Of a DNA stretch of 64,000 bases, positions 42,464 through 51,241 are shown piece after piece. The notes under the pieces were generated by a model. It ran no database searches, was not told where the DNA came from, and was given only the letters and a program-made list of their open reading frames with translations. The DNA comes from Sutcliffiella horikoshii. Its GTDB lineage: Bacteria; Bacillota; Bacilli; Bacillales; Bacillaceae_I. The position numbers were made by a program, and so were the translations under genes. Position 1 is the stretch's first letter. Every line of letters begins with the position of its first letter. The stretch is taken from NCBI GenBank assembly GCA_001636495.1, contig KV440964.1, forward strand, positions 4,046,666-4,110,665, written 5' to 3'.

Positions 42464-44419
42464 CTAAATCCCTTCCTCCGCCGCTTCCATCAGCATCTCC
42501 TCCACGAGACTGCGCAGAGTCTTCTGGAAAACGGTTTGATCCTCGGCCGGAGTCAGCGGAACAAGACTAATGCTCCTTCCGTCTAGTTCATCCACCTCTA
42601 TCCCGCCATGCTTTTCAGGAAACAGGACAAGCACCTGGTGAACGGGGCGATACTTCTGCCAGCGCTTCTTTCCATAGATATACGGAGATCTCACGTTGTC
42701 CGCATAGCTTGTCAGCTGGCGCATTGAGTCTGTCAGGGCATGTTTTTTACGATATTTCATGTCAATCATGATGGTACCGATATAGACATCGCGCAAGAAC
42801 AAATCCAGCCTCACATCGGGGTTGTTATTGGTCCCGGTCGTATAGATTGGCACACCAAACTTTTCCGTCGCTTCTGGATTCCCGGGGATGGTCCCGTCAT
42901 ACGTAATATGCAGGCGCGTTTCCCCAAAAGAAAACTGGATCATGTTGTCCTTTGCAATTGGCTCTACAGTCGAATCATAAAGGGGGCCACCTCGTCTCCC
43001 AAAGAGTCTAGAACCTTGGACCAACCTGTCGCTAACTCGCTCCCCATTGCCTCTCTCTGCCCATCTCCATTCATGAACCAACCTATCACCAAGCCTCACT
43101 GGCCTGACGTCACGAGGCGCATCCGAACTGCCATCCAGACCCAAATTCGCCCCATCTAGACCAGCCCCTTCCAAGCTAGCCTTCCCCAGACCTGCCCCAT
43201 CCAAAATTTGACCAAACTCCTCGACGACCCCGACCACCTGCAGCCAGCCCCAGATTTCATACAGCTGATCCGTCCGCTTCCACTGTTGGCCGAGCCCCGT
43301 ATGTACAGGAAGTTCGTCCCCGTAAAGCGCCTGGTCAATTTGATAGAGCTTGCGGTACCGCACATCTACAAACATCACCTTTGGAACCAAAAGGGCCTTC
43401 CGGTAGGAAACCTCCTGATACCAATGACTTGATTTGACCTGGCTCAGCGCGCCGTTCATGCGCATCGCCTTGCCGCGATATTCCTTCAACTCTTCCACCA
43501 GCCGCCTCTTCCTCTCCAACGGAAGGGAAATGGAGAACGAGTAATCCTTGTTGCTTTTCAACGTCAAGCCCTTAATGGTTCTGTCCATTGTCTCTACAAA
43601 TTGATGCAGCAACCGAATCCACTTTTCCAAAATCGCCTTCAGCATCTGATTTTCCGGCAGATCATAGTTGATTCGTTTTTGCACCGATTTCACAAGGTTC
43701 ATCGTATCCGGGCGCTTCAATCGATGCTGGATGGATACCACATCGACATGGGCAGGCTTTTCAGCAGATTGCATTTGATACTCCTTCGCAACGGAAGACC
43801 TCACCTTCTGAGCAAGATCTGAAACAATGGCGTAAATATCGGTAAAATAATGCTGCAACACTTGGTATTGGCGGAACAGTACAGGGTTGATCCGCAATGC
43901 CTCCAAGCTCTTGGGGCTATGCTGTTTGCGAATGACATCAAGGGCCGCACCCTTTAGCTTCTCCTCGACTTCTTCCCTCATCGTTTCCAGCTGAGCCTCA
44001 AATAGTCTGTTCGAGATGACCTTCACCAAGGTGTAAAACGTCCTTCCATCCGACGTTTCCACACGAAGACTGTAGAGACCTGGTATATATGGATAATAAT
44101 TGTCTGAGGTCGAGTGCTTGTAGAGTGTCACCAGCCCATTGCAACCAAGATAATTCTCCTCATTATCATGATCCACCATCAAACGGCCATCCGCCAGCCC
44201 ATCGAATCCATCCATATAACACCTGGCACCTTCGTCCTCACAGCGGAACCTAAGTTCCAAATTGACATTCTCCCGAAGCATCGTGTAGACATGCATCGCC
44301 TCGTCCCAATCCGACAGATGCTCCACAAAGCTTGCAACCTCCGTATCCTCCCTCGTCCCATTTTGAAAAATATGCGTAAAAACAACAGAAAACGGCTGCG
44401 TGCTACATGGTGTATCCAT
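42464..44419 (-). CDS. McrC-like nuclease: DUF2357 domain plus PD-(D/E)XK
   Basis: A 651-residue protein and third gene of the McrBC-like unit. The N-terminal half (about 1-330) is beta- then helix-rich and fits the DUF2357 domain of McrC homologues. The C-terminus has the PD-(D/E)XK core: Asp539 (VRLDLFL) and Asp553-x-Lys555 (IMIDMKYRKK), followed by the usual QLTSYA segment. A short Gly/Ala/Leu stretch at 409-428 reads as four A-x-L-x-x pentapeptide units, unusual for the family. The start overlaps the AAA+ gene by 17 nt. Predicted role: nucleic-acid cleavage when activated by the McrB-like GTPase. Cleavage target (modified DNA or RNA) unknown. Confidence 0.85.
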   Translation of the reverse strand: MDTPCSTQPFSVVFTHIFQNGTREDTEVASFVEHLSDWDEAMHVYTMLRENVNLELRFRCEDEGARCYMDGFDGLADGRLMVDHDNEENYLGCNGLVTLYKHSTSDNYYPYIPGLYSLRVETSDGRTFYTLVKVISNRLFEAQLETMREEVEEKLKGAALDVIRKQHSPKSLEALRINPVLFRQYQVLQHYFTDIYAIVSDLAQKVRSSVAKEYQMQSAEKPAHVDVVSIQHRLKRPDTMNLVKSVQKRINYDLPENQMLKAILEKWIRLLHQFVETMDRTIKGLTLKSNKDYSFSISLPLERKRRLVEELKEYRGKAMRMNGALSQVKSSHWYQEVSYRKALLVPKVMFVDVRYRKLYQIDQALYGDELPVHTGLGQQWKRTDQLYEIWGWLQVVGVVEEFGQILDGAGLGKASLEGAGLDGANLGLDGSSDAPRDVRPVRLGDRLVHEWRWAERGNGERVSDRLVQGSRLFGRRGGPLYDSTVEPIAKDNMIQFSFGETRLHITYDGTIPGNPEATEKFGVPIYTTGTNNNPDVRLDLFLRDVYIGTIMIDMKYRKKHALTDSMRQLTSYADNVRSPYIYGKKRWQKYRPVHQVLVLFPEKHGGIEVDELDGRSISLVPLTPAEDQTVFQKTLRSLVEEMLMEAAEEGI

Positions 44420-46430
44420 TGTATTTCAGCTCTTTCGCTTTTTGTTTTACGACACTTCTGCTTTCCTTAAACCCAGAAACATGGGAGTAGCGGTCAAACA
44501 ATCGGTTAAGCTGGCTGCCTTCCACGATATCCTTTTCCCGATTATAACGCCCAAGCAAATCCCGGAGCTGGTCCTCAGAACCCCTTACTTTTGTCAGGAT
44601 ACGCTGGACCATCTGCAGGTCAAAGGCATCTTCCCGTAAAATATAGTTCTGCACAGGGAGATTCCCCAAGTACAGGTCAATCTGCTTCACAATACGCGGG
44701 CCGACTCCCACCTGCTTGTTCACATCTTGCATCAGCTGATGAATTTCCCATAACAGCGAAAGCTCATCATCATGGAGATTCAGGCTGCGGTTTTTATATT
44801 GAAACGACTCAAACGTGTCATAATCGACCTCATCCGCTCGAGCCACCATTCCTTTTTTCTTTTCCGGAAGCTGCTTCATTTGGGCAAACGGCATCACATC
44901 AAGGGACAATACATTGGCACGGTCCAATACTTTATCGGAAAAATGATAGGTGGACTCATCCATGTTGACTGTTCCGACAAATAGGACGTTTTCACGGATG
45001 ACAATGGTCGGTGGGTACTGGGCGGAATTATACAGCCTGCTCTCAAGGTCGTCATTATACAACCTCAGCACTCGTTTTCCATGATCCATTTCCAAAATCG
45101 AAAGGAATTGGGAAAAATAATGCTCTACCCTCGCCAGGTTCATTTCGTCAAAACAGATGATATAAAGCTTATCCTTATCATCCTCCGCCTTACGCAACGC
45201 ATTGATCAGACCGGAATCGCCAGGACGGTACACCATGTTCAATGTATCTGCATATCCAATCAAGTCTGAATCTGATGTCCAAGACGGACTTACCGGAATA
45301 ACCGTCAACTGCTCCCCTTTTAGACCAAGAGACTGGCTGTACAGCTCCACTAACTTCGTTTTCCCTGTTCCGCTCATGCCAGATAAAATCACAAGCGACG
45401 ACGATTTCATCGACGTATGGAAATTGATCAGGTTCTCTTTTCGATAAATAAGTCCCGCATCTTGCGTGTGACTGTACAAAAGCTCGAGGAACTCCAGCTC
45501 CTTTTCATTCACTTCTGGTACGAGGGAAAAGCCTTCTAAGTCCATTCCTGACGGCTTTTCCAAGACCGACACCGCGACCTCCTGCTTACTTTCCAACTGC
45601 GGAGTTACGAGGCTCTCTTCAGAACGCCCAGCTGCTTCTGCCGGCTTCTGCCTTTCCTCCATCTCCGCCGTCACGGAAACCGGTTCTACCCCCTCCAACA
45701 TTTCCATTAGCTTCTGATAGATTCCAATCGGCACAAATGCCACATTCGGACTCTCATCCGTCAAATAGCATTCGTCCAGCCACTCTTCTTCTAAAACTAT
45801 CCGCTTCAATTCATCACGCAATTCCAGACTGAAGCCACCGTGCGCATATTGATGCTTGTCAAACATCCCGAAAAGAAAGAAGCGCTCATCGTCCCCATTT
45901 TCTTCCCTCCACACAACAATCGGTGGCGTATCATTCGTCTCATGGGAAACCTCCTCCAGGCGTCCGACAAACTTCTTTCCGGCAAGTCTGGCAATGAACT
46001 CAACCTGCTTCAACCCATTCACCTGTTCGCTGAAAATGGGAACCGGGATCAGCTTTAGATCCTTTTCATAGCTCGGAAGCTTCGGCATTACACGCACCTG
46101 AAACATGTTGTACACCTCTTCATGGTTGTAACGAATGCGCTTTTCCACTTTGAAAATCAACAGGCGGTCGGCAAGCCATTCACGCAGTTTTTCTTTCCGG
46201 ATGAATTCCGGTTGCAAGTAGTCATCCTCAAAGCCCCATTTTTCCAGATCCGAGTAGAACCCGGTTACAGCCTTCACATTCGGAAAACTGTCGGCAGGCT
46301 GTGAAATGATGCGCACAAAAAACTGAAGACTATCCTGCTTGTTTATTAAAATCGAGTCCCGGTAGATCAGCTCACTCTGGTCCACGTCCGCCAGTACTCC
46401 AACTAAATCGTTCTCCCAAATTTTGTTCAT
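44403..46430 (-). CDS. McrB-like AAA+ GTPase
   Basis: A 675-residue AAA+ protein. Residues 1-300 have no recognised fold and may be a target-recognition region. The GTPase domain follows: Walker A GMSGTGKTK (351-359), Walker B IICFDEMNLARVEHYFSQFLSILE (Asp428/Glu429), which is strongly McrB-like, and GTVNMDEST near 486-494, followed by SDKVLDRAN, matching the McrB subfamily where this loop replaces NTAD. It likely forms GTP-driven hexamers that translocate on or recognise nucleic acid and activate the McrC partner. Gene order and 17-nt overlap support a complex. Confidence 0.87.
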   Translation of the reverse strand: MNKIWENDLVGVLADVDQSELIYRDSILINKQDSLQFFVRIISQPADSFPNVKAVTGFYSDLEKWGFEDDYLQPEFIRKEKLREWLADRLLIFKVEKRIRYNHEEVYNMFQVRVMPKLPSYEKDLKLIPVPIFSEQVNGLKQVEFIARLAGKKFVGRLEEVSHETNDTPPIVVWREENGDDERFFLFGMFDKHQYAHGGFSLELRDELKRIVLEEEWLDECYLTDESPNVAFVPIGIYQKLMEMLEGVEPVSVTAEMEERQKPAEAAGRSEESLVTPQLESKQEVAVSVLEKPSGMDLEGFSLVPEVNEKELEFLELLYSHTQDAGLIYRKENLINFHTSMKSSSLVILSGMSGTGKTKLVELYSQSLGLKGEQLTVIPVSPSWTSDSDLIGYADTLNMVYRPGDSGLINALRKAEDDKDKLYIICFDEMNLARVEHYFSQFLSILEMDHGKRVLRLYNDDLESRLYNSAQYPPTIVIRENVLFVGTVNMDESTYHFSDKVLDRANVLSLDVMPFAQMKQLPEKKKGMVARADEVDYDTFESFQYKNRSLNLHDDELSLLWEIHQLMQDVNKQVGVGPRIVKQIDLYLGNLPVQNYILREDAFDLQMVQRILTKVRGSEDQLRDLLGRYNREKDIVEGSQLNRLFDRYSHVSGFKESRSVVKQKAKELKYNGYTM

Positions 46431-46437
46431 CTATGTC

Positions 46438-47517
46438 TCAACCTTTCTCAATATAACGTTTCATTGTCGGAAAATCGGTAAATTCTTTAATACTCTTTTG
46501 GGCTGTTCGCTTTATCTTTCGTCTCATTTGTGGTGGAACGAGGTAGGTCATCATCCAGATTTCATCGCAGTTTTCGAGAAGGTTCGTCTCCAGTGCTTCT
46601 GAAACATCCTTCAGCTCCAGCACCCGAAAGGAATGTTTTGCTGAATTTTCTGTCAATTTGTTTTTCGGATCTCCTACTAATAGGACTTGCTTTTTGTCTG
46701 TTGCGGCCGGTTGCTCAGGGTGTTTTTCGTCCATTCTGGTTACTGCCACTTCCTGCTGGTTCTTGAGAAGCATTGCGTTCAGGTGGGAATTTTCCGCTTT
46801 GAGTTTCGCCACTTCCGCTTTCAAGACTTCATTTTCCTCATAGGTCTTCCGGTTGTTCACGACCGTTTCCCTATGCTGGGACCGCTCCATCCCGAGTTCT
46901 TGTTGCAGCTTTTGCTTTTCACTCAACATCGCTTGCTTTTCGTCCTTTACCTGCTGCTTCAGCTGGGAATACTGCTTCTCCCACTCACTGATTTTGGCGC
47001 GAAGATCACGGTTCTTTTCTTCGGACTTATTCCACTTCTTTTCCCATTCGGAGGGCTGGGCTTTTCCCTTCTTGACTTTAGGCTCTTCTGCGACCTTTTT
47101 ATCTTCTCTATCTATCAGACTGCTCAAGTCATCGGCCTTGTATTTTTCCAGCAATGCTTTCTCGAGTTCCCCTGCAAGCTTCTCGAGCTCCTCATCCTCA
47201 CTTGCATACAGTCCGCCGAGGATAAGATGGAGCTCTTTTCCCTCTTCATATAATTCCATCAAGGCATCCAGCGTAATTTCGTCCCCGTTTTCCTCCGGTT
47301 CGTCCGCCTCTTCGTCTGTAATGGTGTAATAGGCCTTAATCATCTTCAGGTTCCGCGGCTTCAACGCCTCTGCAATGACCATTGCCCTCGCCTGTTTGAT
47401 GTTTTCTTGATTGATGTAGCGGAACCCTTTCACCTGGATCGACCAGAAATCGACCAACTCCACAAGCTCCACATCCCCAATCGTACTAAATACCTTTTTC
47501 CACGTTTCTCTGCTCAA
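46438..47517 (-). CDS. Coiled-coil protein, first gene of the McrBC-like unit
   Basis: A 359-residue soluble protein. Residues 1-130 are helical and acidic. About 150-250 form a long coiled coil (EWEKKWNKSEEKNRDLRAKI onward, heptads rich in Glu/Lys/Gln). The C-terminal 90 residues (VLLVGDPKNKL, then DEIWMMTYLVPPQMRRKIKRTAQ) look like a small Rossmann-type alpha/beta domain, similar in outline to DUF2325; that match is tentative. Start TTG 47517 with AGAGGGGG upstream; stop lies 7 nt before the AAA+ gene. Likely an accessory or sensing subunit of the same system. Confidence 0.75.
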   Translation of the reverse strand: MSRETWKKVFSTIGDVELVELVDFWSIQVKGFRYINQENIKQARAMVIAEALKPRNLKMIKAYYTITDEEADEPEENGDEITLDALMELYEEGKELHLILGGLYASEDEELEKLAGELEKALLEKYKADDLSSLIDREDKKVAEEPKVKKGKAQPSEWEKKWNKSEEKNRDLRAKISEWEKQYSQLKQQVKDEKQAMLSEKQKLQQELGMERSQHRETVVNNRKTYEENEVLKAEVAKLKAENSHLNAMLLKNQQEVAVTRMDEKHPEQPAATDKKQVLLVGDPKNKLTENSAKHSFRVLELKDVSEALETNLLENCDEIWMMTYLVPPQMRRKIKRTAQKSIKEFTDFPTMKRYIEKG

Positions 47518-47668
47518 TGTAATGACCCCCTCTTATTTGTTGTTCTTCTCACATTTTCTCTGGTACTCTATTAGGTAAATACACTTTTCATTCTACAGGA
47601 ACACATCTGTTTTTGTAAGGTTATGAAAATTTAAACATAGAACTTTATTCCTAGAGAGGTGAACTGCT

Positions 47669-48733
47669 ATGAGTCTTTCTCAAAAAATAAAAGAACTCCC
47701 CCACTCGCCAGGGGTCTACCTGATGAAAGACTCCGCTGGTCAGATCATCTACGTCGGAAAATCAAAACGCCTACGCCAGCGTGTGCAATCGTATTTCAGA
47801 AGCTCGTCCACCCACACCCCAAAGATCCGAAAGCTCGTCAAACATATCCGGGATTTGGAGACGATCGAAACCGACACAGAATTTGAAGCCTTACTGCTCG
47901 AGTGGCAGCTCATTCAAGAGATCCGCCCCCAATACAACCGCCAGATGAAAACACCGGAAGCTTTCCTTTATCTCACGGTTCGTAAGGTCGGCAAACTCTA
48001 CCGAATCCGCATGTCCACCCAACCCTTGCGCGGTGACGGCGGGTGGAGCTTCGGTCCCTATACGAGCAAAAAAGCAGTCAGCCGTGCCATTTACGGCTTG
48101 AAAGACGCATATCGCCTGCAATGCTCAAACCCAGCCATCAACGGCTCCCCCTGCCTGAACTATTCCCTTGGCCTATGCCGTGGAATCTGCCTCGGCGGCA
48201 AGGCGGTCGGGGAATACAATCAAATTGCAGAACAGCTAGTTTCCTTGCTCAAAGGGGAGGATACGTTACTGCTTGAAGACATGCAACGTCAGATGGCGCA
48301 GCATGCAGAGGACCTTGCTTTCGAACGCGCCGCCCAATACCGAAACTACATCCAATCCCTGCAAGCCCTTTTGCGAAAAGAAGAAGTAATGGATTTCACC
48401 GAAGGCAACCATGTCATGCTAATGGCGGAAAAGTTGGATGAGAAAAGGGTGAAATTCTTTTTAATTAGGAGGACGGATGTGCTGTTTAGTGGAATTTATG
48501 AGGTTGGGGGTTCAGACAGTAATGCCGAGGCGTCTATAGCGGCAATTAAAACACAAGTACTAGTAGAGCTTGATGGCACCGCACCTGCTGAATCCAGACA
48601 GGTCAACCGCTATGAAATCGATAAAGCACAGATCATCTACAGTTATCTGCGGAGCGGCAACTGCCGGTATGCGATGGTATCTAGTGAGGAGCTGGACAGG
48701 TTGGAAGGAATGCTAGAAAGATTAGTAGAATAG
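47669..48733 (+). CDS. GIY-YIG nuclease, UvrC-like without the C-terminal nuclease (Cho-type)
   Basis: A 354-residue protein matching the N-terminal half of UvrC. GIY-YIG domain (GVYLMKDSAGQIIYVGKSK, catalytic Arg in LRQRVQSYF, Glu in TEFEALLLEWQLI). Then the Cys-containing CLNYSLGLCRGICLGG region and a UVR motif (HAEDLAFERAAQYRNYIQSL) that binds UvrB. The RNase-H-like nuclease and HhH domains of full UvrC are absent, so it resembles Cho and would make only the 3' incision. Divergent from the McrBC-like operon over 151 bp; GAGAGGTG precedes ATG 47669. It may serve repair or the neighbouring system; the link is positional only. Confidence 0.85.
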   Translation: MSLSQKIKELPHSPGVYLMKDSAGQIIYVGKSKRLRQRVQSYFRSSSTHTPKIRKLVKHIRDLETIETDTEFEALLLEWQLIQEIRPQYNRQMKTPEAFLYLTVRKVGKLYRIRMSTQPLRGDGGWSFGPYTSKKAVSRAIYGLKDAYRLQCSNPAINGSPCLNYSLGLCRGICLGGKAVGEYNQIAEQLVSLLKGEDTLLLEDMQRQMAQHAEDLAFERAAQYRNYIQSLQALLRKEEVMDFTEGNHVMLMAEKLDEKRVKFFLIRRTDVLFSGIYEVGGSDSNAEASIAAIKTQVLVELDGTAPAESRQVNRYEIDKAQIIYSYLRSGNCRYAMVSSEELDRLEGMLERLVE

Positions 48734-48807
48734 CTTTTCTATATTTATATGAAGATAGGACAGCTTTTGTGAACCGCTTATTAATTTGACTCTCTCTTTC
48801 GGCCAAT

Positions 48808-49410
48808 TCAATAGGCAATTTCATATACCAAAAACCGCTCATTCACGTTCTTCTCGTACCCCTCAAGCGTTACTTCCAGTTTGAGGTTGAACAGGGAATG
48901 ATCCTCAAGATAAAAGACATAATCAGGCGACGGGTAGTAGAGGATGATCTCCACAGGCCGATATGTGTGCTCGACGGATAGAAGAATATTGTTCACTACC
49001 GTTCTAAAAACCTCAATGGTAAACGGGTTAAAAAAATAGAAGCGGTTGGCTGAGGATGGTATCTCATATTTCTCCGCCAAGCTCTGCTCAAACTCAATTT
49101 TCTGCTTGTTTTTACCGCGATACCCTTCCAGATTACTCAAGCATTCCCCGTAGAACGTCTCATTCATCTCAATCCCGGTCACGCTAGCACCGAAACGGTG
49201 AGCCAAATAAAAATTCAAGCGTCCCTTGCCGCAGCCGAAGTCCACCACATGGTCACCAGACTCCACCTCATACTTTTCAAACAGACAGTCAAGTGCCTCA
49301 TAAGGAGTAGGCTCATAACGATGATAAGTATAGGAGCGAAGGATCCCCATCTGGATGTCGGAGGTTTTGATGTTGAGTTGGTGGTCGTAGTTTAATGGAA
49401 ATTGTGCCAT
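48808..49410 (-). CDS. Class I SAM-dependent methyltransferase
   Basis: A 200-residue Rossmann-fold methyltransferase with motif I VVDFGCGKGRLNFYL and the acidic motif II end VTGIEMN. Motif IV FFNPF could be an NPP/Y-like catalytic site seen in N- or protein methyltransferases. A C-terminal aromatic segment (YYPSPDYVFYLEDH) follows. Target unknown. Monocistronic, between the GIY-YIG gene and the cobalamin locus; it is not a recognised corrin methyltransferase, so membership in the B12 locus is unlikely. Confidence 0.8.
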   Translation of the reverse strand: MAQFPLNYDHQLNIKTSDIQMGILRSYTYHRYEPTPYEALDCLFEKYEVESGDHVVDFGCGKGRLNFYLAHRFGASVTGIEMNETFYGECLSNLEGYRGKNKQKIEFEQSLAEKYEIPSSANRFYFFNPFTIEVFRTVVNNILLSVEHTYRPVEIILYYPSPDYVFYLEDHSLFNLKLEVTLEGYEKNVNERFLVYEIAY

Positions 49411-49521
49411 GGCAATGCCTCCCTTTTACCCCAATCTAGCAAACCCAACCGAACAAGTAAAGAAGCATGCTAGAGGATCCCCCTTCACATGCTTCCAAAA
49501 TTATCACACTCTCACTAGTTT

Positions 49522-49953
49522 TCACTTCATCCGCTCACTAACACCATGCCAAACATAATGGACTTCTCGTGCTAGACTTGCAGCATCCTGGGCAACCCAT
49601 CCCGACAGATCACGAACTCTCCTGTAATGGCTGTCCATCGGTACAATTCCACGCCCCATTTCCAGCATGACAAGAACCACTTCTTCTTCCCTCTTCTGCT
49701 CTTCCTTCATTAGATAGTGAAAATGATTACGGAAAGTCTTGCGAACAGCATCATCGTCATTCTCCTGAATGATGGCATCCTCCAGCCACTTTTCCCACCC
49801 CTCCAACACTAGCGTTGCATGGTCCTCCCAGCAGGATTTCCATTCCGTAACAGCCCTACCATCATAGCTGGAAAGCCAGGAAAGTTTCCCCGGATGCCGT
49901 TTTCTCACAATGTTTCTTTTGCCACTGAAGGCACCACCGATAAAGAGTTGCAA
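49522..49953 (-). CDS. Short CobU-like protein (adenosylcobinamide kinase family, divergent)
   Basis: A 143-residue protein, last gene of the cobalamin unit. The Walker-A-like GGAFSGKRN at the N-terminus and a C-terminal block EMGRGIVP, then RDLSGWVAQDAA, follow the CobU pattern (GGaxSGKS, E.G.GIVP......RxxRDlxG.lNq). It lacks the guanylylation His region. A full CobU is encoded at 51238. A TTG start at 49953 fits the AGAGGGGGA site; a GTG two codons earlier abuts it. It overlaps cobC by about 50 nt. It could be a second kinase or a regulatory paralogue. Confidence 0.72.
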   Translation of the reverse strand: MQLFIGGAFSGKRNIVRKRHPGKLSWLSSYDGRAVTEWKSCWEDHATLVLEGWEKWLEDAIIQENDDDAVRKTFRNHFHYLMKEEQKREEEVVLVMLEMGRGIVPMDSHYRRVRDLSGWVAQDAASLAREVHYVWHGVSERMK

Positions 49954-50528
49954 GTCCACTCCCCCTCTTTCTCAATTAATCTCATCTTCAGACACTGCCC
50001 ATGACCTACCGCAGGGGATTCCCAAAAAGAATGTACAGCTCGAAATTTGGCAAGGATATAACGAATTACGCCGCCGTGGGTCACTACCAGAATGTTCCCA
50101 GTTACACCGGATTCCAGCAACTCTCCAACAAAAGCATTCACTCTTCGTATAAAATCACGGCCAGACTCCCCATTTGGCGTCCTTCCCTGCTCCCAATTAT
50201 CAATCCATTCCCTATATGCAGGCTTCCCTTTCAGCTCTTCATATGTTTTCCCTTCCCATTCTCCAAAGTTCATTTCTCTTAGTCTCTTATCCACCCAAGG
50301 GACATTTGCGAGCTTCAAATAATTCAAGGTTGATTGACATCGAATTAGGTCACTAGAGTAAACAGCGTTAAAAGACAGCTTGCTTAATTCTTTTTTCACT
50401 CGATTAAGCTTCCCTAACTCTTCCACCAAGACATCTCTATCGGTATGTCCAAGGTATCGCCTCTCCTTATTCCAGTCCGTCAGCCCATGCCGTACGAGAT
50501 AAAGATCCACACAACGACTAGTCCCCAT
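49905..50528 (-). CDS. cobC: Alpha-ribazole phosphatase, histidine phosphatase family
   Basis: A 207-residue phosphoglycerate-mutase-like phosphatase. LVRHGLTDWN carries the RHG catalytic motif; FGEWEGKTYEEL and VTHGGVIRYIL supply the second Arg/Glu and His. In this context it removes the 5'-phosphate from alpha-ribazole phosphate or cobalamin phosphate in nucleotide-loop assembly. GGGGGAGAA precedes ATG 50528. It overlaps cobS by 49 nt and is overlapped by the CobU-like gene. Confidence 0.88.
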   Translation of the reverse strand: MGTSRCVDLYLVRHGLTDWNKERRYLGHTDRDVLVEELGKLNRVKKELSKLSFNAVYSSDLIRCQSTLNYLKLANVPWVDKRLREMNFGEWEGKTYEELKGKPAYREWIDNWEQGRTPNGESGRDFIRRVNAFVGELLESGVTGNILVVTHGGVIRYILAKFRAVHSFWESPAVGHGQCLKMRLIEKEGEWTCNSLSVVPSVAKETL

Positions 50529-51241
50529 AATTCTCCCCCTTCAATGGCCGTACCCATCAGATCCCCGTTGCTTCCCTTAAATCTTTTCATCAACCAATGG
50601 CCGTACCACCAACTAAATAAGCAGTACGCTGGCAACAATACAAGGTACACCGGTATAAAAACAAACAGGAGAACTAACGGAAGAAGCGCCAGGATTACAT
50701 CGAACTTCGTTAAATTCCGCTTCCATTCCCATGCAAGGCCCTCCTGCTGAGCCGTCGGGTAAAAATACATCAGGAACACCGCGATAAATCTTGAGAATGC
50801 CAGAATGATAAAGAACGAGAAAATATGAATAAAGGATTCTTCTAGCAGCAAATAGATGAAAACCGCTTTCCAAGTCAATAAAAACAAGAGACTCAATATT
50901 CCGAAGCTGCCAACATGGGGGTCCTTCATGATCTCCCATTTCCTCTCAAGTGGTGCATTCGAACCGATGGCGTCCGCCACATCCATCCAGCCATCCAGAT
51001 GAAGCCCGCCTGTCAGCCAAATCCACATGGTCAACAAAAGAAGCGTCAGCACCCATAACGGAAGAAAAGATTCTAAAAGCACGACAACCAAGACAAGAAG
51101 AGCAGCCAAAATAATGCCTGTTAGAGGATAGCTTCTTAACGCCCACCTGCTCGTCTCTTTGTTCCACGGGCACTCGACCGGCACAGGGATTCTTGTTAAG
51201 AATTGAATGGCTAGCAAAAAACCATACATACTATTTTTCAT
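50480..51241 (-). CDS. cobS: Adenosylcobinamide-GDP ribazoletransferase (cobalamin synthase)
   Basis: A 253-residue integral membrane enzyme. TRIPVPVECPW near the N-terminus, the GGLHLDGWMDVADAIGS motif and C-terminal NGDLMGTAIEGGE are the CobS signature. It joins adenosylcobinamide-GDP with alpha-ribazole (or its phosphate). Start ATG 51241 overlaps the cobU stop (ATGA); the longer frame upstream would overlap cobU further. Confidence 0.92.
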   Translation of the reverse strand: MKNSMYGFLLAIQFLTRIPVPVECPWNKETSRWALRSYPLTGIILAALLVLVVVLLESFLPLWVLTLLLLTMWIWLTGGLHLDGWMDVADAIGSNAPLERKWEIMKDPHVGSFGILSLLFLLTWKAVFIYLLLEESFIHIFSFFIILAFSRFIAVFLMYFYPTAQQEGLAWEWKRNLTKFDVILALLPLVLLFVFIPVYLVLLPAYCLFSWWYGHWLMKRFKGSNGDLMGTAIEGGELWGLVVVWIFISYGMG

